Notes under the pieces: model-generated
Told to the model about the DNA's origin: nothing
Databases searched by the model: none
The model's input: only the letters and a program-made list of their open reading frames with translations
Shown here: positions 24,558-32,145 of the stretch, piece after piece
Layout: each line of letters opens with the position of its first letter
Numbering within the stretch: the stretch's first letter is position 1
Assembly (NCBI GenBank): GCA_018676675.1
Contig: JABHEG010000006.1
Location: 1-50,329 of the forward strand
Length of the DNA: 50,329 bases
Reading direction: 5' to 3'
From: Lentisphaerota bacterium
GTDB lineage: Bacteria > Verrucomicrobiota > Lentisphaeria > Oligosphaerales > JABHEG01
Made by a program: the position numbers and the translations under genes

Positions 24558-26348
24558 ATGTCCGGCAGTACTACCATCATGCTCTGTGCAGGCACGAGTT
24601 GCACCACCAACCGATGCGTTGCCGTACGGGAGGCACTGGAGCAGGAACTGGCCCAGCAGGGGCTCCAGGACAGTGTCGAAATCGTCGATACGGGATGCCA
24701 CGGCTTCTGCGCCCACGGCCCCATCATGACGGTGCAACCTGAGGGCATCTTCTACCAGCGGCTGACCGCAAGCGATGTCCCCAGGCTGGTCTCCGAGCAC
24801 CTCGTAAAGGGCCAGCCGGTCCGCGATCTGATGTACACGCCGCCGGAAGGTGGCCCCACGATCCCAAAGCTCTCCGATATCGGGTTCTTCGGGAAACAGC
24901 GACTCATCGCCCTGGCCAACCGCGGACTCATCAACCCGGAGAGTATCGATGAGTACATCGGGAGAGGAGGCTACGACGCCCTCGCAACAGCCCTGACACA
25001 GCTGACCCCGGAAGACATAGTCAAGGAGATCAAATCATCCGGCCTGCGGGGACGTGGAGGAGCCGGCTTCCCGACAGGGCTGAAATGGGAATTCTGCAAG
25101 GCAGCAATGGGGAGTCCCAAGTACGTCATCTGCAATGCGGACGAGGGTGATCCAGGAGCGTTCATGGACCGCTCAATCATCGAATCGGACCCGCATGCGG
25201 TGCTGGAAGGGATGGCCATCGGAGCTCACGCCATCGGGGCCAGCCAGGGAATCGTCTATCTGCGCGATGAGTATCCACTGGCCCTCCAACGAGTGAATAT
25301 CGCCATCGAGCAAGCCCGGGAATACGGTCTCATAGGGGAAAATATCCTGGGGACGGGGTTCTCGTTTGACCTGACCGTGAATCGCGGGGCAGGAGCGTTT
25401 GTCTGTGGCGAGGAGACATCGCTGATCAATTCGCTGGAGGGTGCAATGCCTGAGCCGAGGACGCGGCCCCCTTTCCCTGCCCAGTGCGGCTACAACGGCA
25501 AGCCGACGAATATCAACAACGTGGAAACGTGGGCAAACATCCCACACATCATTGCTCGAGGCAGCGCGTGGTTCGCCAGTATTGGCACCGCAAGCAGCAA
25601 GGGAACCAAAGTGTTCTCGATCGTCGGCAAACTGCGCAACACAGGGCTGATCGAAGTCCCCATGGGAACCACTCTGCGCGACATCGTGTTTGACATTGGC
25701 GGCGGCGTGATGAACGGGAAGGCATTCAAAGCGATCCAGACGGGCGGCCCATCCGGCGGCTGTCTGCCGGCGGCGCTCCTTGACACACCGGTCGATTACG
25801 AGTCCCTTCGGAAAGCCGGCGCCATCATGGGCTCCGGAGGGCTGATCGTCATGGATGAGAGTACATGCATGGTCGAGGTCGCACGCTTCTTCCTTTCGTT
25901 CACTCAGGGCGAGTCCTGTGGCAAGTGCCCGCCCTGCCGCGAAGGGACGCGACACATGCTCAACATCCTGACTGATATCACCGAGGGGAAGGGCGAACCA
26001 GGGGACATCGAGTTGCTCGAGGAAATGGGCGCCGCGATCAAGGAGACCGCAGTCTGCGGCCTTGGCAACACCGCCCCTAACCCGGTCCTCACGACCATCC
26101 GCTACTTCCGTGACGAATACGAAGCGCACATCAACGACAGACGATGTACGGCCTGCGTGTGCAAGGCGTTGATCACGTATTCGATCACAGCCGATATGTG
26201 CACCGGTTGCCATGCCTGCTTCAAGAACTGCCCGACACAGGCCATCGTGGGGCAAGTCAAAACTCCCCACGAAATCACGCAGTCAAAATGCGTCAAATGC
26301 GGCATGTGCAAGACGATCTGCAAGTTTGATGCCGTGAGGTGTGAATAA
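24558..26348 (+). CDS. hndC: NuoF/HndC-like NADH-binding flavoprotein with extra Fe-S domains
   Basis: A 596-residue subunit with the HndC/HydB layout. An N-terminal thioredoxin-like [2Fe-2S] domain (CAGTSC and CHGFC, residues 1-110) precedes the Complex I 51-kDa fold with the NADH/FMN loops GLRGRGGAGFPTGLKW and CNADEGDPGAFMDR. The SLBB region and the [4Fe-4S] ligand motif CGKCPPCREGT follow. A C-terminal part begins with a CTACVC motif and contains two ferredoxin clusters (CTGCHACFKNCP, CVKCGMCKTIC). It oxidises NADH through FMN and passes electrons down the Fe-S chain. In electron-bifurcating hydrogenases this subunit pairs with HydA; no such subunit is present here. The ATG follows the HndB-like stop by one base. 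Confidence 0.95.
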   Translation: MSGSTTIMLCAGTSCTTNRCVAVREALEQELAQQGLQDSVEIVDTGCHGFCAHGPIMTVQPEGIFYQRLTASDVPRLVSEHLVKGQPVRDLMYTPPEGGPTIPKLSDIGFFGKQRLIALANRGLINPESIDEYIGRGGYDALATALTQLTPEDIVKEIKSSGLRGRGGAGFPTGLKWEFCKAAMGSPKYVICNADEGDPGAFMDRSIIESDPHAVLEGMAIGAHAIGASQGIVYLRDEYPLALQRVNIAIEQAREYGLIGENILGTGFSFDLTVNRGAGAFVCGEETSLINSLEGAMPEPRTRPPFPAQCGYNGKPTNINNVETWANIPHIIARGSAWFASIGTASSKGTKVFSIVGKLRNTGLIEVPMGTTLRDIVFDIGGGVMNGKAFKAIQTGGPSGGCLPAALLDTPVDYESLRKAGAIMGSGGLIVMDESTCMVEVARFFLSFTQGESCGKCPPCREGTRHMLNILTDITEGKGEPGDIELLEEMGAAIKETAVCGLGNTAPNPVLTTIRYFRDEYEAHINDRRCTACVCKALITYSITADMCTGCHACFKNCPTQAIVGQVKTPHEITQSKCVKCGMCKTICKFDAVRCE

Positions 26349-26959
26349 TGGTGACGTTGACCATTGATGGCCAACCGGTAGAAGTCCCCGAGGACTTCAC
26401 CGTGTTGCGTGCTGCCAAGACGCTGGGAATCACCATTCCGACGTTGTGCTACAATTCACACCTCAAACCATATGGAGGATGTCGAGTCTGCCTGGTTGAG
26501 GTCACCCCTTCAGGTGGCCGTACGGGCGGAGGCCTGGTCCCGGCTTGCGCGTACCCCGTCCAGGAAGGTCTGTGCATTGAGACCGATTCGGAGCGAGTCC
26601 TTCAAGCTCGCCGGTTCGTGGTCGCGCTTCTCCTGGCCAGCGCCCCGGAAGCGCCCGAAATGCAGGAACTGGCCGCATCGGTCGGCGTGTCAGCGGAGAC
26701 CTTCGACAAGACCGACGCGGTGGGGCAGTATCTACTCCGACGAGCCGCCAAGCCGCCGTCGACCAGATGCATCAAGTGCGGCCTGTGTGTTCGCGTCTGC
26801 GACGAGTTCGTCGGCATGAGCGCAACCACCTTCACACAGCGCGGAACAGACCGCAAAGTGACCACCCCGTTCGGCAAGATCTCCCCGACATGCATTGGGT
26901 GCGGAGCGTGTGCTTACCTGTGCCCCACTCACGCAATCACCATCGAGCCGGCGGAATGA
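26348..26959 (+). CDS. HoxU/NuoG-N-terminus-like Fe-S protein, no catalytic domain
   Basis: A 203-residue Fe-S protein. A plant-type [2Fe-2S] domain (LCYNSHLKPYGGCRVCLVEV, with a later Cys in PACAYPV) is followed by a linker and two [4Fe-4S] motifs, CIKCGLCVRVC and CIGCGACAYLCP. This is the HoxU layout, equal to the N-terminus of NuoG or HydA. It ends before any H-cluster or molybdopterin domain, so it is an electron-transfer subunit only. Its start overlaps the NuoF-like stop by one base and has GAGGTG upstream. It is the likely last carrier before the membrane-bound [2Fe-2S] protein (inference). The 123 bases that follow hold nothing recognisable. Confidence 0.92.
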   Translation: MVTLTIDGQPVEVPEDFTVLRAAKTLGITIPTLCYNSHLKPYGGCRVCLVEVTPSGGRTGGGLVPACAYPVQEGLCIETDSERVLQARRFVVALLLASAPEAPEMQELAASVGVSAETFDKTDAVGQYLLRRAAKPPSTRCIKCGLCVRVCDEFVGMSATTFTQRGTDRKVTTPFGKISPTCIGCGACAYLCPTHAITIEPAE

Positions 26960-27082
26960 GGGCTGTACGGACAGACCTCCCGGGAATGTACCGGTGCTGC
27001 CACACGGTGAAAGCCTACTCACTAACAGCAGCCCAATCGATCCGCGAGTAACGGCAAAGGCCGACGCGCCAGGCGACGCCAG

Positions 27083-28549
27083 ATGGAAACGCCCAAAACC
27101 AACTCGGAAGCAACCTACAGGATACCGCTCCCGACCCAGGAACAGGCCCTCGAAGGCAGTACCGAGCCGTCCACCGCAGGCCCGCTTCCAGAACACCTTC
27201 TCCTCGGCAATGTCTTCTGGTTCTGCAAATTGCGGTGGGCAGTCATAGTGATCCTTACGGTGTTCGGAGCACTGAGCTTCCTGCCTGGGCTCTTCCCCCG
27301 ACTGGGCCTGCGGAGTCCATGCTACTGGCCGCTTGCCACGGCCGGAACCCTTGCGGCAGCAAACATGTTTTTCATCAGTCAACCTGGGCGTCGGGCTCGG
27401 GGAGGCGATCCCTTCAGCGGGAGGGTTAGCCTGTGGTCTCAGATCACGCTCGATCTACTGGTTCTGACTGCTGTCGTACACTGCGCCGGACTCCGAGAGA
27501 CCAGCGTCCACTCCGCATATCTGTTCCATATTGTTCTGGCCTGCATCTTCTTCTCGCGGACCCAGAGTCTTTTGGTGACAGTGATGGCCTGCGCGCTTTT
27601 CAGCGCATGCATCATGGCTGAGAACACGGGCGCGCTCCACGCGTCCTCAGTCTACGCCTCCTTGGCCTCCTCCCGTCCGTCAACGCTTCCGAACATGAGG
27701 TTCATCCACGGCGCAGTCTCCACACAACTGATTTGGTTGGTCGTGTGGTACCTGGCATCCCACCTGTCGGCAATGGTACGGACGCGGGACTCCGAACTGG
27801 CCCAGACCAACCAGCGCTTGACCGCGGCACAGCAGGAGAGAACGCGCCATCTGCTGCTGACAACGCACGAGCTTAAGGCACCGTTCGCGGCAATCCACGC
27901 GAACACGCAGCTTCTCGCCAACGGCTACTGTGGCGCGCTGCCCGACAAGGCCCTCGAGGTCGTTCTCAGGATTGGCGCCAGATCGCGGCGCCTGGGCCAT
28001 GAGATCCAGGACATGCTGCAACTGGCCAACTTGAGCGCTCCCAGCCAAAGGGACCAGCCATCAACTGACATCGACCTGCGCGACGTACTTGCGTGGTGCG
28101 TTGAACAAGCCCAGGCTCGAGCCCAGGAACGCTCCGTGCCCCTGGAGTATGTGCCGACCAGCGGCCCCATCCGGATTCGAGCCGTGGAAGACCACCTCAA
28201 AATGCTCTTCATCAACCTCCTGACCAACGCGGTGAACTACTCATACGGAGGGGGCACAGTCACACTCTCATGCCGCCCTGCCTCCTGTACGACAGGACTC
28301 CTGGTCGCTGTGCGTGACCACGGTATCGGTATCCATCCGGACAAGCTCCCACGCGTGTTTGATGAGTATTACCGAACCGATGAAGCGGTCCAGCATTGCC
28401 GTGAATCGACCGGACTGGGACTCGCAATCGTTCATCATATAGCACAGGCGCACGGCCTGTCGGTATCGGTCACGAGCCGCCTCAAAGAGGGAACTGAGTT
28501 CAGAGTGGAGTTCCCGAACCACATGCACAAGGAGCCCAGTTCGGCATAG
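27083..28549 (+). CDS. Membrane histidine kinase associated with the redox cluster
   Basis: A 488-residue kinase. About six transmembrane helices (roughly residues 50-215) form an integral sensor without a large extracellular domain. A short coiled coil (ELAQTNQRLTAAQQERTRH) leads to a HisKA helix with the phospho-histidine in THELKAPFAAIHANTQLL, then an HATPase domain with N-box NLLTNAVNY, RDHGIGI and GLGLAIVHH. The membrane-embedded sensor would suit detection of quinone or membrane redox state, though that is inference. The response regulator gene follows 17 bases later. Confidence 0.92.
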   Translation: METPKTNSEATYRIPLPTQEQALEGSTEPSTAGPLPEHLLLGNVFWFCKLRWAVIVILTVFGALSFLPGLFPRLGLRSPCYWPLATAGTLAAANMFFISQPGRRARGGDPFSGRVSLWSQITLDLLVLTAVVHCAGLRETSVHSAYLFHIVLACIFFSRTQSLLVTVMACALFSACIMAENTGALHASSVYASLASSRPSTLPNMRFIHGAVSTQLIWLVVWYLASHLSAMVRTRDSELAQTNQRLTAAQQERTRHLLLTTHELKAPFAAIHANTQLLANGYCGALPDKALEVVLRIGARSRRLGHEIQDMLQLANLSAPSQRDQPSTDIDLRDVLAWCVEQAQARAQERSVPLEYVPTSGPIRIRAVEDHLKMLFINLLTNAVNYSYGGGTVTLSCRPASCTTGLLVAVRDHGIGIHPDKLPRVFDEYYRTDEAVQHCRESTGLGLAIVHHIAQAHGLSVSVTSRLKEGTEFRVEFPNHMHKEPSSA

Positions 28550-28566
28550 GGCAGGGAAAGACACGT

Positions 28567-29076
28567 ATGGCGTATGTTCTAATCATTGATGATGACGAGG
28601 ACTTTGCCCTCGCTGCCCAGATGGTGCTGGTGTCACACGGCCACGAGGTGGACATCCGCACGACCACCAAGAACGCGATTGTGAACATGGAGCGCCGCCC
28701 ACCCGATCTGGTCATCCTGGATGTGATGTTCCCCGAAGACGCCTCCGCCGGCTTCGCGCTAGCCCGTAGGATGCGCCATTTCAGTAGCAGGCTGGCCGAC
28801 ATCCCAATCCTCTTACTGACCGCTGTAAACAGCCGTTTTCCCCTCGGCTTCACCGAACGCGACCTGGACGACGAATGGTTGCCGGGAGACGGGTTCCTCG
28901 AGAAGCCTACCGACTTGGGGACGTTGACGATGAGAGTGTCGACAATGCTTGCCCCTCAATCACGGCTCCCGGAGGCGACTCAACGTGGTTCCCACGCTTC
29001 CTCGCCTGATACCAGCAACAGAACACTCCCCGAAGAGGCAGTCGGGGATCCAGACAAACCAACCAAGATCCCATGA
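28567..29076 (+). CDS. Single-domain response regulator
   Basis: A 169-residue receiver protein. IIDDDEDFALAAQ holds the acidic pocket, VILDVMFPED the phospho-acceptor aspartate (about residue 56), and FLEKPTD the conserved lysine. The last 45 residues are Pro/Ser/Thr-rich and look unstructured; there is no DNA-binding or enzymatic output domain, so it must act on a protein partner. Regulators with this shape, as I remember, occur beside Hnd-type dehydrogenase genes in other bacteria. It overlaps the next gene by four bases (ATGA). Confidence 0.92.
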   Translation: MAYVLIIDDDEDFALAAQMVLVSHGHEVDIRTTTKNAIVNMERRPPDLVILDVMFPEDASAGFALARRMRHFSSRLADIPILLLTAVNSRFPLGFTERDLDDEWLPGDGFLEKPTDLGTLTMRVSTMLAPQSRLPEATQRGSHASSPDTSNRTLPEEAVGDPDKPTKIP

Positions 29077-30458
29077 CGGACATCATGCCCACACGCCTGG
29101 CCATCGCATGCATCCTGGCAGCCGCCTTGCCGCCCACGGCGAACTCAGCAGCGCCGATTGACGACGAACGCCTGCTGTTGCGGTCCAGGCAATTCGCCAG
29201 CGACTTGGCCCGGGAAGTGCGTTCAATGCTGTTCGCTGCCACCGCGATCGACCCGGTATCCTGGCGTGACAACACAAAAGCCCTGAAGTCCATGCGGCGC
29301 CGTCACCGGGAGATTCATGCCTGGCTGACGGAGAAGGGATCACGTGTTTCATGGACGGACTGTAGCACGGAGAGAGACCGTATGAACTTCCGTGCTTATC
29401 CCAACGCCATGTCCAATCGGGTATTGCTGGGACGCTCTCGGCAGGCACGACTGCGCTATGTCAGGACCACTGAAAGATACTTACTGGGCCTAACGCAGAG
29501 CATGGGGCCCGGCCTCGTCCGCCTGCTCTCCACGCGGTCCCAAACACCGCGGGGCCAACCGACGGCAACCGACGACGGATCAAGACGACAGATGCTTGCC
29601 GCATGGCTGATGTCTCGCCTGACGGCACCACTCCATGTCGAATCGCGCTTCCTAAACCGCGATAAATCAGGCTCGGTGTGCGCGTTGTACGTCCCCGACC
29701 TGCAGACCATGTTCATCGACATGGATCAAGCTGCCACAGCTCCTCACATCCTGGCCGACTCACTTGAGCACGAGCTCTGGCACCACATGCTGCCACCGCT
29801 GCGCACAGACCCCGTACGCGAACTGCTCCGCGAGGGATTCACCGAAATGATCGCTGAGATCTGGGGCAGTGAGTCGAGACGAGCCGAACCCACACGACGC
29901 CCCCAGTCCCCCGGCGGCGTCGAGTACCCCTTTGAGACAGCGGTGACGTCTCTCCTTTGGGCCACGGCCCCATATCTCATGCTTGAGTACATGATGGGAA
30001 TGAAGGACACGGAGGAGGTAGCCGCGCAACTGCGGCCCGCCCTCGGAAAGAACGGGCCGTCGAACAGGGCAGAATACCTTCCGAATGCTCAGAGTTCGGC
30101 TCTGGCAGACGGACTGCACGAACTCACAACTGTTCCGGAGCGGAACCGGCTGATGGTGGAGCAACTGCTCACTGGCTGGGGGTGGCGGGAAGACGACCGG
30201 AGCCGAATCAGCATCGGTTTCCTTCTGAACGCAGACAAGATCGCCCCAGCAGTACTCGAACACGAACGGGTAAACAACGGCCTGTTTGCCCGAGACATTG
30301 CTCGAGCGTTTGCGGTCTGCTTCCTTCGGAACACGATGAACACGTGCTCGCCACACCCGCTGGACGTCTCGCCCTGTCTCCCGGAACACGTGGCAGACAA
30401 CCTGCGACGAGCCCTGAAGAGTGCTGCGAAGCCGGCAACTCCGTTCGCCCAACGCTAA
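29073..30458 (+). CDS. Exported HExxH protein, putative zinc metallopeptidase
   Basis: A 461-residue protein with an N-terminal signal peptide (LAIACILAAALPPTANSA). I do not recognise the family. A zinc-peptidase motif HELWH occurs about residue 231, followed some 22 residues later by EGFTEMIAE, the pattern of gluzincins in which two histidines and a downstream glutamate bind zinc. The rest is helical and basic, with a Cys-containing C-terminus (CSPHPLDVSPCLPE). Its ATG overlaps the response-regulator stop, tying it to the signalling pair. It could process a cell-envelope protein or pump subunit; the substrate is unknown and activity untested. Confidence 0.65.
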   Translation: MTDIMPTRLAIACILAAALPPTANSAAPIDDERLLLRSRQFASDLAREVRSMLFAATAIDPVSWRDNTKALKSMRRRHREIHAWLTEKGSRVSWTDCSTERDRMNFRAYPNAMSNRVLLGRSRQARLRYVRTTERYLLGLTQSMGPGLVRLLSTRSQTPRGQPTATDDGSRRQMLAAWLMSRLTAPLHVESRFLNRDKSGSVCALYVPDLQTMFIDMDQAATAPHILADSLEHELWHHMLPPLRTDPVRELLREGFTEMIAEIWGSESRRAEPTRRPQSPGGVEYPFETAVTSLLWATAPYLMLEYMMGMKDTEEVAAQLRPALGKNGPSNRAEYLPNAQSSALADGLHELTTVPERNRLMVEQLLTGWGWREDDRSRISIGFLLNADKIAPAVLEHERVNNGLFARDIARAFAVCFLRNTMNTCSPHPLDVSPCLPEHVADNLRRALKSAAKPATPFAQR

Positions 30459-30502
30459 TCCGGCTGGAGCAGCAATACAGACACAACAGAAAGGGCCAGC
30501 CC

Positions 30503-31453
30503 ATGAAACCCAACAACATGCCCAGTAGTCGGTTAACGATTTGGCTGACAGCCATCCGGCCGTTCGCCTATACCGGTTCCACTTCCGCAGTCGCGGTGGG
30601 ACTTGCCCTGGCAGCCTTCTCGGGACACAAGGTCGACTGGGGACTGGCCGCCCTGACTCTGCTCGGTGTGCTCTGCTTCCACACCGGCGCCAACCTTCTG
30701 AATGACTGCTTCGACCATGCACGTGGCCTGGATACGGAAGTACTCCCGACAAGCGGCGCGGTCGTACGCGGCTGGCTGACTGAACGGCAGGTCCACCGGG
30801 CCGCGCTTGGGTTCCTGGCGCTTGGATCGCTCTGTGGTTTGGCTCTGGTGGGCGCGGCAGGTCTGCCGGTGCTCTGGTTCGGGATCCTTGGTACCTTCGT
30901 CGCGGTCGGCTACACGCGACGCGGTCTCTGCCTCAAGTACGCCGGGCTTGGGGACGTCGCCATTTTCCTTGCCTTTGGGGTCTTGCCTGTGTGCGGAACA
31001 TACTGGGTACAGACACAAACGTTCTCGTGGCTCCCGCTCCTGTGGAGCCTACCTGTCGTGAGTTTCACCGTCGGGATTCTGCACGCCAACAACTGGCGCG
31101 ATCTCGGACGTGATGGTGAACATGGGTGTCGGACGGTGGCCAGGCGCCTGGGAGAACGGGGCTCTGCCGTCTACTATGCGTCCCTTGTGCTCGGCCCGTA
31201 CATATTGGTGTGCCTGTATGCCCTCATCGCCTTAGTCTCCGGAACCAGTCATCTGGCCCCCCCAACGGTCGCCTTGGTCCTCCTCGTCCTGCCATTGTCC
31301 CTGAAGCTGGCCAAAGTCCGGCGTGACGTAGACCGCGATACGTTCGAAATGCTGGACGCACGGACCGCGCAGCTGCAACTGGCATTCGGAACGCTGCTGA
31401 CCCTCGCATTCATCGTGGGCACCCGTCTGTCCCAGGGAGGAGGTCACGTTTGA
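30503..31453 (+). CDS. UbiA-superfamily prenyltransferase, MenA-like
   Basis: A 316-residue membrane enzyme with about eight or nine helices. The first aspartate motif is NDCFDHARGLD (about residue 73) and the second is NNWRDLGRDGEHGCRTVA (about residue 200); the NNxRD form with a following G-x-x-T is typical of MenA (1,4-dihydroxy-2-naphthoate polyprenyltransferase). It would attach the polyprenyl chain to a naphthoquinone head group, with the polyprenyl synthase at 17819 supplying the chain. No other menaquinone gene is visible, so UbiA-type alternatives cannot be excluded. The ATG at 30503 has AAAGGG upstream. The gene overlaps the CPBP gene by four bases (TTGA). Confidence 0.87.
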   Translation: MKPNNMPSSRLTIWLTAIRPFAYTGSTSAVAVGLALAAFSGHKVDWGLAALTLLGVLCFHTGANLLNDCFDHARGLDTEVLPTSGAVVRGWLTERQVHRAALGFLALGSLCGLALVGAAGLPVLWFGILGTFVAVGYTRRGLCLKYAGLGDVAIFLAFGVLPVCGTYWVQTQTFSWLPLLWSLPVVSFTVGILHANNWRDLGRDGEHGCRTVARRLGERGSAVYYASLVLGPYILVCLYALIALVSGTSHLAPPTVALVLLVLPLSLKLAKVRRDVDRDTFEMLDARTAQLQLAFGTLLTLAFIVGTRLSQGGGHV

Positions 31454-32094
31454 GGCGCCGGTCACCAACGGGACCATGGGTTTGCCTTGGGCTGGCCGGG
31501 CTGTGCTTCTCGCTGCTCTTCGCTTGTCCGTTCCTGAACTTCTGGATTCAGCTAACCGCTTCCGTGCTCATCCTGTGCACTGCGGCGTGGTGGTTCCAGC
31601 CCACGATCACCGCGCCATTTCTTGCCGGGCAAATGCGAGGCCCGTGGGGGCGCCGCTTTACACTCGGGCTGCTGTCAGCCGGGCTTCTGTACTTTGTGTT
31701 CTTCGTAGGAAATCACCTCGCCGCCATCGTGTTCCCGGGTGGCCCTTCTGAAATCGCCGCCGTGTACCGCTGGCGAACGGGTACGCCTCCCTGGATCATG
31801 GGGTTGCTGCTCACCGGCATCATCGCTCCCGGTGAGGAGCTCTTCTGGCGTGGCTACGTGCAAGAGCAGCTCCAGCGGCGGTACGGCTTGCGTGGCGTCG
31901 TCCTTGGGGTGCTGGCGTACGGCGGCGTGCATCTCGCCTCCGGCAACACCATGCTGATCATCGCCGCATTTGTTTGCGGCGCTTTCTGGGCTGCTCTATA
32001 TGCACGCTACCGGTGCATCTGGGCAAACATGATCAGCCATGCAGTTTGGGGCGTGACAGTGTTCGTGCTCTTCCCGTTTGGGGGCCACGCCTGA
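31450..32094 (+). CDS. CPBP-family intramembrane metalloprotease
   Basis: A 214-residue membrane protein with about six helices. The three Abi/CAAX-protease motifs are visible: APGEELFWRGYV (E-E-x-x-x-R), YGGVHLASGN with its histidine, and NMISHAVWG. The TTG start is supported by GGAGGAGG six bases upstream and by the four-base overlap with the MenA-like gene. Members cleave prenylated or membrane proteins, or process peptides, but the substrate here is unknown. It ends the plus-strand redox block, and the next gene is convergent after 51 bases without a clear terminator. Confidence 0.88.
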   Translation: MRRRSPTGPWVCLGLAGLCFSLLFACPFLNFWIQLTASVLILCTAAWWFQPTITAPFLAGQMRGPWGRRFTLGLLSAGLLYFVFFVGNHLAAIVFPGGPSEIAAVYRWRTGTPPWIMGLLLTGIIAPGEELFWRGYVQEQLQRRYGLRGVVLGVLAYGGVHLASGNTMLIIAAFVCGAFWAALYARYRCIWANMISHAVWGVTVFVLFPFGGHA

Positions 32095-32145
32095 ATCCCG
32101 TGCAATGCCTGAGCACCGCCTCGCTTGGCCCTCCGAGCTCTCACG

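Noticed and set aside
25173..26270. A 365-codon minus-strand frame
   Set aside because: Antisense to the NuoF-like gene, which has every expected motif.
23596..26959. Complete NADH-dependent hydrogenase
   Set aside because: No H-cluster or [NiFe] motifs occur; the HoxU-like protein ends after its second [4Fe-4S] motif and a kinase gene follows.
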